Origin: Methanosarcinales archaeon
GTDB lineage: Archaea > Halobacteriota > Syntropharchaeia > Alkanophagales > Methanospirareceae
Direction of reading: 5' to 3'
Length of the DNA: 5,887 nt
Assembly: GCA_016649585.1 (NCBI GenBank)
Contig: JAENXH010000090.1
Coordinates: 1 to 5,887 of the forward strand
Every line of letters starts with the position of its first letter. Positions within the stretch are counted from its first letter, which is position 1. This document shows positions 1 through 5,662 of the stretch, piece by piece. The position numbers and the translations under genes are program-made. The notes beneath the pieces are model-generated. The model was not told the DNA's origin, did not search any database, and saw only the letters and a list, made by a program, of their open reading frames with translations.

Positions 1-233
1 CTCGGACGGTGGTGCAAAAATTGTCCCAATCAGCTTATAATAAGATGAACAGTTTCAAATAACATTCTCTTTACCCCTCCCAAAATTTCCTATCCTGCAA
101 CCGCCCCTTCTAATAGCGTAAAAACTTCAAATACTGATGTATGTCGGATGTCTTAGCATTAAGAAAATCTCAAAAAACCTTCTTTACCAAAACAACTTTA
201 ACGTTGTTGTCTATTTACAATTAGAGTAGCATA
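1..233. other. Non-coding stretch upstream of the HTH-phosphoribosyltransferase gene
   Basis: I see no convincing gene here. One + frame is open from base 2 to a TAA at 38-40 and could be the last dozen codons of a gene outside the window, but this cannot be shown from so little sequence. The rest is AT-rich with short frames only. A pyrimidine-rich patch near 65-81 could end a + strand transcript entering from the left, but it is not a strong signal. The one structured element is the inverted repeat at 191-208, listed separately. Confidence 0.5.
191..208. promoter_or_regulatory. Inverted repeat AACAAC-N6-GTTGTT before the HTH-PRTase start; operator candidate
   Basis: AACAAC (191-196) and GTTGTT (203-208) are perfect 6-bp inverted arms around a 6-nt spacer, TTTAAC. 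The half-site centres are 12 bp apart. The element ends 25 nt before the ATG at 234, and the spacer contains CTTTAA-like sequence (196-201) that could serve as a weak TATA element. A second AT-rich stretch, CTATTTACAA (211-220), lies too close to the ATG for normal archaeal spacing. Since the downstream protein begins with a DNA-binding domain, self-binding here is a reasonable inference. A 6-bp repeat can also arise by chance. Confidence 0.35.
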
Positions 234-950
234 ATGAAACAGGAATTCACGGTTTTAGATGCAGCCAGAATATTAGGGGTCCATCCCGAGAGCGTTAAAC
301 GCTGGATCAGATTTGGCCAATTATATGCCGAGAAACGAGGACTGGTGTATTTCATTACGCGACGCGATCTTGAGTCATTTCGGCTGCTGAGAAAAGAACT
401 CGAAGATTTGAAGACGAGCGATCATCGCGAGTACTGGGACCAACCGCAGGGCGAATTCGTTGAACGAATCGGGGAGCAGTTAGACGGTATTTTGGAAGAC
501 CAACCGTTATGCTTAATCGCACTGGAGCCCGGTGGCGTGTTCTATGCAGAGCATTTAGCGCGTTATTTAGAGATAGCAAAGGGGCGGAAACCGCCGACGT
601 TACTCAGGTTACCAACAATAGCTGATGCCAATGAGATTGCGGAAAAGATCAGAGAAGCGAAAGAAAAGTTGAACGGTCGAAAGCTGCTCATCGTGGATGA
701 TGATACATGCACCGGGGACACGTATAAGACGGTAACTAACATCATCTTCAACTTAGAGCGAGAATTAGGATTCGAAGATTTCTTCATTAACGGGTTGGCA
801 GAGTTCTTTGACATAATTGTAGCACCGTTTTTAACGGGTCATGTAGAAGATGACTTTGAGCTTGTAAAAACCGCCAAAAGAAGTCCCCTCGCGGTCTACA
901 CCGATAATATAGCCATTGCCTCGTTTTTTGTCAGACGACCTCGTAAATAA
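234..950 (+). CDS. Helix-turn-helix / phosphoribosyltransferase-domain fusion protein, probable ligand-responsive regulator
   Basis: This 238-residue protein has two parts. Residues 5-50 resemble excisionase/MerR-type helix-turn-helix domains: a FTVLDAARILGVHPESVKRW helix pair, then a short wing and a TRRDLESF end. Residues about 88-200 look like a type I phosphoribosyltransferase fold, with a pyrophosphate-loop-like ALEPGGVFYAEHLA (96-109) and a PRPP-loop-like LLIVDDDTCTGDT (151-163). The PRPP loop keeps the acidic pair and the TG, but has D157 and T158 where active enzymes usually have hydrophobic residues. The design resembles archaeal PRTase-type regulators such as GfcR, but the HTH looks like a different type, so I give no symbol. 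The ATG at 234 is the first possible start, since an in-frame TAG lies at 222-224. There is no clear Shine-Dalgarno site, so a very short leader is likely. The gene is followed by convergent proS. The domain calls are fairly firm. Regulator versus enzyme, and the ligand, are inference. Confidence 0.8.
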   Translation: MKQEFTVLDAARILGVHPESVKRWIRFGQLYAEKRGLVYFITRRDLESFRLLRKELEDLKTSDHREYWDQPQGEFVERIGEQLDGILEDQPLCLIALEPGGVFYAEHLARYLEIAKGRKPPTLLRLPTIADANEIAEKIREAKEKLNGRKLLIVDDDTCTGDTYKTVTNIIFNLERELGFEDFFINGLAEFFDIIVAPFLTGHVEDDFELVKTAKRSPLAVYTDNIAIASFFVRRPRK

Positions 951-1104
951 GGCTTGCTTGACAATCTGGATAATCGTCCTGTTTTCGGTATTTTGCGTTC
1001 ACGTCTTGGCTTTCTTGGAAAGTGGATTAAGAGGCAGAATCGAAGTTTATAGCAAAATTAGAAAGAAGAGTTCAGTTAAGTGTTTCCAAAAAAGAGAAAG
1101 TGTT
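951..1104. other. Convergent intergenic region between the HTH-PRTase gene and proS
   Basis: This 154-nt gap separates two convergent genes. On the + strand, TTTT runs near 982-985 and 991-994 are the only termination-like signals for the upstream gene, and they are weak. On the minus strand a pyrimidine run follows the proS stop and is listed separately. A 9-nt direct repeat, AAGTGTTTC, occurs at 1078-1086 and 1098-1106; I attach no function to it. No open frame in the gap looks like a gene. Confidence 0.45.
1088..1100 (-). terminator. Oligo-T transcription stop candidate for proS
   Basis: Reading the minus strand, CTTTCTCTTTTTT begins five nucleotides after the proS TGA stop (1105-1107) and ends in six consecutive T residues (1088-1093). 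Archaeal RNA polymerase commonly terminates at such T-runs without a hairpin, and I see no hairpin here. The position right after the gene supports the call; six T residues are a modest signal. Confidence 0.45.
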
Positions 1105-2610
1105 TCAATATGCGCGTGCAACATACACTCTCTTTGCCTTTCTTGAACAGATCATGCATTCACCTTCGCTTTTCTCGCCCTCTTCAGCCTCATATACCGC
1201 CTCTCCTAACACACTTACGCCAAGCTGCTCCTCTAATTCCTGCCCGCATCTTTCGCTGTCACACAAAAATAAAGACATGATACCTCGTTCAGCCTTTCTT
1301 CTCAGTTCAGCCATCTTCTCTTCGCTGTTCTCTGCTCCCTTGATGTTTTCGTCGGTGTGATAAATGGTGTTACGCAATGCTTCTTTAGCTTCTTCGTGAA
1401 TACTCACTTGAATCTCCTCTAATGTTCTTTTAACCTCTGGTACTACATCGTTAAGTGGGACGTGCATCCTTTTGGGGTTATCTCTTCTTACAAATTCACA
1501 ACTATTGGTTTTCAGATCGCGCGGTCCTATCTCTATCCTCAAAGGTACTCCTTTCATCTCCCATCGGTAATACTTCGCGCCAGGTCTGTCTTCCGAGTTA
1601 TCCACGAATGCCCTTATGCCTGCGCTTTTAAATTCCTCATACACAGTAACGCAGGCTTCTTCTACCGGATTCCCTCCGTTGTTGCTTCCCTCCTTGCTTG
1701 AAAATACAATCGGCACGATAACGACCTGTATAGGTGCAACCTTAGGTGGCAGTACCAGGCCATGATCGTCACCATGAATCGCTATCACCGAGGCAACGCA
1801 TCGTTCCGAGATGCCATAACATGTCTGGTTTACGAACTTCAAGGAGCCGTCTTTATCCTCATATTTTATATCAAAGGTTCTTGCAAAGCTCTCGCCAAGC
1901 AGATGGATTGTCCCGATCTGCAATGTCCTTCCGTCTGGCATGAGCGTATCAAAGGCAATAGAATATTCCGCACCGGGGAATTTATCCCACGCGGGTCGCT
2001 GTGTGATCACATAAGGAATAGCAAGCTGGTCAAAGAAACTTTTATATAACGCCACCGCTTTTTTTACCTGCTCTTCGGCATCCGCTCGGCTTACGTGCGC
2101 CGTATGCGCCTCTTTAAAGGAGGTTATCTCACGCAGCCGAATGAGTGGTCTTGTATGCTTCGTTTCATATCTGAACGTGTTCACTATCTGGTATATTCGG
2201 AGCGGCAAGTCGCGATGCGACCTTATCCAGACTTTAAACACGGGATATATCGCAGTCTCTGAGGTAGGACGGAGTGCGAGTGGAATATCCAATTCGGTGC
2301 TTCCGCCTTTGGTCACCCAGAAAACTTCGTCTTCAAAGCCTTTTATGTGCTCCTTCTCCTTCATTAACTCATCTTTTGGTATAAACAGAGGGAATTGTAC
2401 CTCTTCATGCTCGTTATCCAATAGCGATCGTAAAATGCCATAAACAAGATTCCTTATTTTGTAGCCGTAAGGATACCAGACATATACTCCTTTCACTGGA
2501 TACCTGATGTCCAATATCTCCGCGCGTTTCAGTATCTCGCTATACCATTCGCTGAAATTATTCTCCTTTTGCAATACGATTTCGGCCTTAGTTTCGGTTT
2601 TGTGTTGCAT
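1105..2610 (-). CDS. proS: Prolyl-tRNA synthetase, archaeal/eukaryotic type
   Basis: This cytoplasmic class II synthetase attaches proline to tRNA-Pro using ATP. It is 501 residues, close to the usual archaeal length. The N-terminus carries the family start FSEWYSEILKRAEILDIRYP (19-38). The catalytic core has RPTSE (114-118), motif 2 around FRYE (146-149), and motif 3 in GISERC through HGDDHGLVLPP (266-289). The anticodon-binding domain begins near residue 294 with IQVVIVPI. The C-terminal domain has four cysteines (C450, C455, C485, C488) likely to bind zinc, and the chain ends in tyrosine, as in archaeal and Thermus-type enzymes whose terminal tyrosine reaches the active site. No bacterial-type editing insertion is present between motifs 2 and 3. 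The start at 2610 lies 20 nt after tRNA-Thr on the same strand. The preceding AAGGTAAC gives only a weak, close Shine-Dalgarno match. Confidence 0.97.
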   Translation of the reverse strand: MQHKTETKAEIVLQKENNFSEWYSEILKRAEILDIRYPVKGVYVWYPYGYKIRNLVYGILRSLLDNEHEEVQFPLFIPKDELMKEKEHIKGFEDEVFWVTKGGSTELDIPLALRPTSETAIYPVFKVWIRSHRDLPLRIYQIVNTFRYETKHTRPLIRLREITSFKEAHTAHVSRADAEEQVKKAVALYKSFFDQLAIPYVITQRPAWDKFPGAEYSIAFDTLMPDGRTLQIGTIHLLGESFARTFDIKYEDKDGSLKFVNQTCYGISERCVASVIAIHGDDHGLVLPPKVAPIQVVIVPIVFSSKEGSNNGGNPVEEACVTVYEEFKSAGIRAFVDNSEDRPGAKYYRWEMKGVPLRIEIGPRDLKTNSCEFVRRDNPKRMHVPLNDVVPEVKRTLEEIQVSIHEEAKEALRNTIYHTDENIKGAENSEEKMAELRRKAERGIMSLFLCDSERCGQELEEQLGVSVLGEAVYEAEEGEKSEGECMICSRKAKRVYVARAY

Positions 2611-2630
2611 GTTACCTTAGGATGTGGGTA

Positions 2631-2702
2631 AGCCGCTGGTGGGATTTGAACCCACGACCTGCTGATTACGAATCAGCTGCTCTGCCTCTAAGCCACAGCG
2701 GC
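2631..2702 (-). tRNA. tRNA-Thr, anticodon CGU (reads ACG)
   Basis: The minus strand folds into a complete cloverleaf. The acceptor stem is GCCGCTG/CAGCGGC (7 bp). The D arm is GCTT/GAGC with a seven-base AGAGGCA loop. The anticodon arm is GCTGA/TCAGC with loop TTCGTAA, giving anticodon CGU. A five-base variable loop and a T arm GTGGG/CCCAC with loop TTCAAAT follow. The discriminator base is U73 and no CCA is encoded, both normal for an archaeal tRNA-Thr. G1-C72 and C2-G71 fit known threonine identity elements. There is no intron. The gene sits 20 nt upstream of proS and is probably transcribed with it. Confidence 0.96.
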
Positions 2703-2720
2703 ATTAAGATTGATTTGTGA

Positions 2721-2745
2721 TATTATTTAAGTTTTTATATTAAAA
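2721..2745 (-). promoter_or_regulatory. TATA-box region for tRNA-Thr (and probably proS)
   Basis: On the minus strand two overlapping archaeal TATA-like elements precede the tRNA. CTTAAATAATA (2721-2731) is centred about 24 nt before the tRNA 5' end, and TTTAATATAAAA lies just upstream (to 2745), about 36 nt away. The first would start transcription at or near the mature 5' end; the second would leave a short leader for RNase P to remove. Nothing AT-rich lies inside the tRNA gene, so this is the only nearby promoter for proS as well. Confidence 0.6.
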
Positions 2746-2904
2746 GGAGGCAAGAGCTGGGAGAACGAATAAACGGACATAAACAACCATATTTAAACAT
2801 CCCATACGCCGACTTTGTCCTCTATGATGGATTTTTTTCTACCATTCCACCGGAAATACAACCAGAAGCTTTATTTAAAAGAAGTAAACATGACTATGTG
2901 AAAC
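2746..2904 (+). other. Divergent intergenic region with a second TATA-like site and a 25-codon frame
   Basis: This stretch separates the minus-strand tRNA-proS unit from the + strand UPF0058 gene. TATTTAAA (2790-2797) has archaeal TATA spacing to an ATG at 2824. That ATG opens a 25-codon frame (2824-2901) beginning MMDFFLPFHRKYN and ending three nucleotides before the UPF0058 ATG. The frame contains a run of seven T residues (2832-2838) and spans the closer UPF0058 promoter. It could be a small leader gene, or a chance frame with a chance TATA box. An AGGAGG at 2745-2750 has no suitable start codon after it. I do not call a gene here. Confidence 0.35.
2863..2880 (+). promoter_or_regulatory. 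BRE/TATA promoter of the UPF0058 gene
   Basis: CTTTATTTAAAA (2869-2880), preceded by purine-rich CAGAAG, matches the archaeal BRE plus TATA pattern. The box centre, near 2874, is about 31 nt before the ATG at 2905, so transcription would begin only a few bases ahead of the start codon. No Shine-Dalgarno sequence is present, which fits a leaderless or near-leaderless message. Confidence 0.65.
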
Positions 2905-3126
2905 ATGAAAAAAGAAGAGCTGGTGCACCTACATATGTTATTGGCTCAGTTGAAGAAGTATTGTGAGGAAACTGGCGTGGATTGCGATTTCAAGAAGTAT
3001 AAAGCGCTTGAGATCTCCCCGTTCCAAGTTCACCGCAGCAAGGACGAGCACAAGCAGGCTATTTTTGTGCTTGGAACTGAACTCGCATCAATGTCGGTGA
3101 ATAACAATTTCACTGGGTATAAATAG
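2905..3126 (+). CDS. UPF0058 family small archaeal protein
   Basis: This is a 73-residue soluble protein. The opening MKKEELVHLHMLLAQLKKYC, the following FKKYKALEISPFQVHRSKDEHKQAIFVLG pattern (29-57), and the small size match the archaeal UPF0058 family, whose function is unknown. The conserved parts are the N-terminal helix with its HLH, the central P-x-x-V-H-R-S-K-x-E-H-K segment (residues 39-50), and the short AIFVLGTELA helix after it. After that helix come about 12 residues (MSVNNNFTGYK) that look poorly conserved and may be specific to this lineage. H45 and H50 sit in the most conserved segment and could bind a ligand or metal, but this is a guess. The gene is alone on its strand and converges on ribB. 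Family assignment is from recognised pattern, not a search. Confidence 0.85.
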   Translation: MKKEELVHLHMLLAQLKKYCEETGVDCDFKKYKALEISPFQVHRSKDEHKQAIFVLGTELASMSVNNNFTGYK

Positions 3127-3312
3127 CCTGTTTCGACGGAACCAAACATACTTCCTTTTCTAAATGTCGCCTTAATTTGGGTAGTCTCAGAGGGGTAATA
3201 AAAAGGCTTTATTATTGATGACTTTATGTTAATATCAATGTTAATTGTCACACCATAACAGTATTTCTCGATTTGAGCAATACTTAAACCCGCGGATAGA
3301 AGTCGTTGAATA
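3127..3312. other. Convergent intergenic region between the UPF0058 gene and ribB
   Basis: This 186-nt gap follows the + strand UPF0058 gene and the minus-strand ribB. A pyrimidine-rich CTTCCTTTTCT (3151-3161) is a weak termination candidate for UPF0058, and five T residues on the minus strand (3200-3204) a weak one for ribB. A minus-strand frame is open across the whole gap, in a different frame from ribB, and reads protein-like sequence such as KPFYYPSETTQIKATFRKGS. It has no good start site and continues antisense into UPF0058, so I do not call it a gene. It may be the remnant of a lost extracellular-domain gene. Confidence 0.35.
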
Positions 3313-4029
3313 TTAGTGTGAGAAAAGCAAATGAAACGCTTTTACTATCTCCTCTCCTTCCATAAATACCGTGTCCCGTTTCGATGAGAAAGCCTTTGCA
3401 TTAGCTTTGGAAAGAGCACCTCCTGATTCGCTGTCTAACATCTCGCATATTACCATTGCAGGGGGGATACCTGCAAGCAACGCTAAAGCCACGGAAAGCT
3501 CTGTCTGTCCTCTTCTTTCGTCGAGCAACCCCTCTGCAGCTCTTAATATTGAAACATGCCCCGGAGTTCGGAATTCCGTATAAAAATTGTGAGAGTTTCC
3601 GTTTAATACGTTCTCCACCGCTTCGCCTATCTTATTTATCGTTAATGCTCGGTCTCTATCCGTTATGCCGGTGAATGTATCTCTGTGATTCACCCAGAGT
3701 GAGAATGAAGAACGTTTATCGTATGAAAGATCGCCTTTTCCTTCTACTAAGTTTCTCACCGAAGAGAATTTGCCATTCACATTTCTCAGAATATCACTCA
3801 TGAGTGGAAGACCAAGTCTATCTGCCGCACCGGAATGAATAGCAACGCATATAAGCCCACCTGCATCATTTCTAAAATACGCTACTCTCCGGGGTGTCAC
3901 AAAAGAAGCAGGTATTACAAAGTCCGTCTCGCCTTCTCTATCCTCGGCATCGTAGATCAATACGAGTTTTCCCTTTTTTACGTATTCTATACCTCTTTTT
4001 ACCGAATCGGGAATGTTAATGGCGTTCAT
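3313..4029 (-). CDS. ribB: 3,4-dihydroxy-2-butanone 4-phosphate synthase
   Basis: RibB converts ribulose 5-phosphate to 3,4-dihydroxy-2-butanone 4-phosphate plus formate. This supplies the four-carbon unit that lumazine synthase uses in riboflavin synthesis. The 238-residue chain is a single-domain archaeal enzyme with no GTP cyclohydrolase II domain. It has DAEDREGETDFVIPA (27-41; E32 is the expected metal ligand, D36 is conserved), FRNDAGGLICVAI (52-64, with the conserved Cys61), TGITDRDRA (120-128), and RTPGHVSILRAAEGLLDERR (154-173, with metal ligand H158). GQTELSVALALLAG (174-187) and VICEML (193-198) follow. It starts 6 nt after the ribK stop. GGTGAT (4040-4045) inside the end of ribK sits 10 nt before the ATG and matches the 16S rRNA tail, so translation from the shared message is likely. 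Product identity is firm. Confidence 0.96.
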   Translation of the reverse strand: MNAINIPDSVKRGIEYVKKGKLVLIYDAEDREGETDFVIPASFVTPRRVAYFRNDAGGLICVAIHSGAADRLGLPLMSDILRNVNGKFSSVRNLVEGKGDLSYDKRSSFSLWVNHRDTFTGITDRDRALTINKIGEAVENVLNGNSHNFYTEFRTPGHVSILRAAEGLLDERRGQTELSVALALLAGIPPAMVICEMLDSESGGALSKANAKAFSSKRDTVFMEGEEIVKAFHLLFSH

Positions 4030-4035
4030 CGTTTT

Positions 4036-4749
4036 TCATATCACCACTCTTGTTCTTATCTCATCTCCGTTCTTCAGATTAAGTTCGCCTCGCAGGTAAA
4101 CCGGCGAAATGATCTCCAGAATATCCTCTGGATAATGTGTGCGATCTGGAATGATAACCGCGCTTTTAATTCCTTCAGCGCCGTCATCCAATATCTTACA
4201 GGGGAAACACGTTGCACCGCCAAAGGTTCTGGTTTCTGTTTTAAAACTTTCTATTTTCATCCCTTTTCGTCCATCCAGCTTCTTCCTTGCTACTATACAG
4301 AGCAAGTCAAGGCTGAGATTTAAGGTGCCTGGAAAAGGGATAAAACCTAATTTTTCCTCGAATTGCTTTTTATATCCCTCAAGTGTAGTATAATATCCTC
4401 CCTCGCCCAGACCTGTAATCAAGAGTCCTGCGATCTCAACCTCGATCCTCGGTGTGGAAAAAAATAGCTCCTGGTATTCATAACATTCTATCTTTAATTG
4501 TGCTACCCCTTTTTTGGTCAGCATTATCCACTGCCCATCCGCGGTTATTCTTCTATGCGCGAGACCTTCTCTTTCAAGCTCCTGGAGTCGTCTCGCTGCG
4601 GTTTGCACGCTTGATTTAATATCCTCTGCGAAACGACCGGCAGACAACTTAATCGGCTGTTCTATCGCACCTAATAGCGCAAGCTTTCTTAACGAAAATA
4701 TTACGTCCCCACCCATCTTCTTTTCATTCATATCAATTTTGGGATACAT
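4036..4749 (-). CDS. ribK: CTP-dependent riboflavin kinase with N-terminal winged-helix domain (RbkR type)
   Basis: This archaeal enzyme phosphorylates riboflavin to FMN using CTP rather than ATP. Its 237 residues divide into a winged-helix DNA-binding domain (about 15-85, recognition helix near SSVQTAARRLQELEREGL, 46-63) and a kinase domain (about 103-237). The kinase domain has GLGEGGYYTTLEGY (113-126), GFIPFPGTLNL (135-145), RTFGGATCFPCKI (174-186) and VIIPDRTHYPED (198-209), and ends with VYLRGELNLKNGDEIRTRV. Proteins of this design are known in archaea as RbkR, which both makes FMN and controls riboflavin genes. It leads an operon with ribB. The ATG at 4749 is chosen because a TATA box lies about 24 nt upstream, giving a leaderless start. 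Internal ATGs at codons 7 and 12 are alternatives, and family members often begin near the latter. The regulatory role here is inferred from the domains and the inverted repeat over its promoter. Confidence 0.94.
   Translation of the reverse strand: MYPKIDMNEKKMGGDVIFSLRKLALLGAIEQPIKLSAGRFAEDIKSSVQTAARRLQELEREGLAHRRITADGQWIMLTKKGVAQLKIECYEYQELFFSTPRIEVEIAGLLITGLGEGGYYTTLEGYKKQFEEKLGFIPFPGTLNLSLDLLCIVARKKLDGRKGMKIESFKTETRTFGGATCFPCKILDDGAEGIKSAVIIPDRTHYPEDILEIISPVYLRGELNLKNGDEIRTRVVI
4040..4045 (-). promoter_or_regulatory. Ribosome-binding site for ribB inside the end of ribK
   Basis: The minus strand reads GGTGAT, which can pair with the 3' end of 16S rRNA (the complement of GGAGGTGATCC). 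Ten nucleotides separate it from the ribB ATG. It overlaps the last codons of ribK, so ribosomes finishing ribK are placed to start ribB. This contrasts with the nearly leaderless first genes of the transcripts in this window. Confidence 0.6.
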
Positions 4750-4772
4750 CTCACAAATAGAGGGTGATGTAT
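4744..4772. promoter_or_regulatory. Inverted repeat ATACATC-N15-GATGTAT over the ribK promoter; RbkR operator candidate
   Basis: ATACATC (4744-4750) and GATGTAT (4766-4772) are perfect 7-bp inverted arms whose centres are 22 bp apart, about two turns of B-DNA, so a symmetrical dimer could bind one face. One arm contains the ribK start codon and expected transcription start; the other overlaps the TATA box. A protein bound here would block initiation. As the downstream product carries a winged helix, autoregulation is the natural inference. I do not know the operator used in this lineage. Confidence 0.5.
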
Positions 4773-4777
4773 AAAAA
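4770..4777 (-). promoter_or_regulatory. TATA box of the ribK-ribB operon
   Basis: The minus strand reads CCTTTTTATACATC, with TTTTTATA at 4777 down to 4770. Its centre is about 24 nt upstream of the ATG at 4749, so transcription would begin at or within a few bases of the start codon. This gives the operon its own promoter although the rhomboid gene lies just upstream on the same strand. The T-run may also stop the rhomboid transcript. Confidence 0.65.
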
Positions 4778-4821
4778 GGTTGGTGGTTTTAGTCGAACAT
4801 ATCCAATAAGGTATCCGGAAT

Positions 4822-5631
4822 TTATAACCCTGCATCGGTTCTCTTTAAACTTGCACCTACGAGCAATCCAAAAAAAAGACCTGATAAATGCGCGGTATGT
4901 GCAATCATGTCGCCTGAACCAATCATTAAAAAATCATAGAGGGCAAAGAGGATAACTACCATCCATATTTCCATTGGTATTATAAAAAATAAATATACAC
5001 GAATTTTTGGCATTAGTACCGCAAGTGTACCTAATATCCCCATTAACGCTCCGCTTGCGCCCATTACGGGCACAAAGAGGTTAACGGTAGTTAAACTCCA
5101 GCCAATTCCCGCCACAATTCCCGATATGAAGAAGATGAGCAAAAATTTCGAACTTCCTATCTTCCTCTCCAATGTAGGGGCGAAGAAGAAAAATACGAGC
5201 ATGTTGATAAGGAAATGGTCGAAATGTTGCGTAGAGTGGAGGAAGATATGCGTTATTAACGTCCAGGGTCTTTCCATTACGAGCGCCGGAATCAGAATTA
5301 AGCGCTGGGTATAGCCTGAAATGAGTAATTGCAAGACAAAAGAGATGGAAATGAGGAATAAAAGCAAGAACGAATAGTTCCCGGAGAAGATGCCAAAGAG
5401 GGTTTTTGTGTAACTGCTCTTATCCTGTTCCCCTCCCCTCCGTTCTGGTCTGAGTTCGAAGGGAATGGAGGATGTACCCCGAGCTTCAAGGTCTTTTTTA
5501 TACTCCTCAACTCCAACGCACCAGTGCATTTCAGGCGGGAAATGTTCCTTGCAAAGGGTATCGCCGCAGTACTTGCATCTGTGTAATGCCGGGTTGCCGC
5601 AGACGGTGCACTTGCGCTGTGTCCGTGTCAT
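4822..5631 (-). CDS. Rhomboid-family intramembrane serine protease with N-terminal AN1-type zinc finger
   Basis: This 269-residue protein has two parts. Residues 8-38 form an AN1-type zinc finger with the full ligand set C8, C11, C19, C22, C27, H30, H36 and C38. A charged linker (about 40-78) follows, then a six-helix rhomboid domain starting with a hydrophobic segment near 86-105. Rhomboid hallmarks are WTLITHIFLH (123-132), H139 and N143 in HFLINM, the catalytic serine S193 in GASG, and H248 in AHLSG, which would complete the Ser-His pair. All key residues are present, so it should be an active membrane protease cleaving substrates within or near the membrane. The zinc finger would face the cytoplasm and may recruit substrate or partner proteins; this is inference. 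The gene has its own TATA box and is separated from ribK by 72 nt holding another promoter, so it is probably not part of the riboflavin operon. Substrate unknown. Confidence 0.92.
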   Translation of the reverse strand: MTRTQRKCTVCGNPALHRCKYCGDTLCKEHFPPEMHWCVGVEEYKKDLEARGTSSIPFELRPERRGGEQDKSSYTKTLFGIFSGNYSFLLLFLISISFVLQLLISGYTQRLILIPALVMERPWTLITHIFLHSTQHFDHFLINMLVFFFFAPTLERKIGSSKFLLIFFISGIVAGIGWSLTTVNLFVPVMGASGALMGILGTLAVLMPKIRVYLFFIIPMEIWMVVILFALYDFLMIGSGDMIAHTAHLSGLFFGLLVGASLKRTDAGL

Positions 5632-5654
5632 ATCTTTGAAAAGAAAGGTTATAC

Positions 5655-5662
5655 ATTTATAA
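5655..5662 (-). promoter_or_regulatory. TATA box of the AN1-rhomboid gene
   Basis: TTATAAAT on the minus strand (5662 to 5655), preceded by AACTT, is centred about 27 nt before the ATG at 5631. That is standard archaeal spacing and places the transcription start at the start codon, so the message should be leaderless. No Shine-Dalgarno site precedes the ATG, which agrees. Confidence 0.65.

Noticed and set aside
30..81. Minus-strand GGGAGGGG (74-81) followed at 8 nt by an ATG (63-65)
   Set aside because: The Shine-Dalgarno match is good, but the frame ends after 11 codons and no gene follows it within the window. Possibly a leader peptide for a gene to the left, but unsupported.
137..229. A 30-codon + strand frame ahead of the HTH-PRTase gene
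   Set aside because: No ribosome-binding site, no clear promoter spacing and no recognisable sequence; consistent with chance in AT-rich DNA.
1078..1106. Direct repeat AAGTGTTTC, two copies 20 bp apart after proS
   Set aside because: Only two short copies in low-complexity sequence; no sign of an attachment site, target duplication or repeat array.
916..1146. A + strand frame of 76 codons starting inside the HTH-PRTase gene and running into antisense of proS
   Set aside because: It overlaps real genes at both ends, has no start signal, and its composition is not protein-like.
3835..4323. A + strand frame of 162 codons opposite ribB and ribK
   Set aside because: It lies wholly antisense to two well-recognised genes, has Cys/Phe/Tyr-rich composition typical of an antisense frame, and has no promoter or recognisable domain.
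4814..4819. TCCGGA palindrome after the rhomboid stop
   Set aside because: A 6-bp self-complementary site is expected by chance and has no stem length to act as a terminator.
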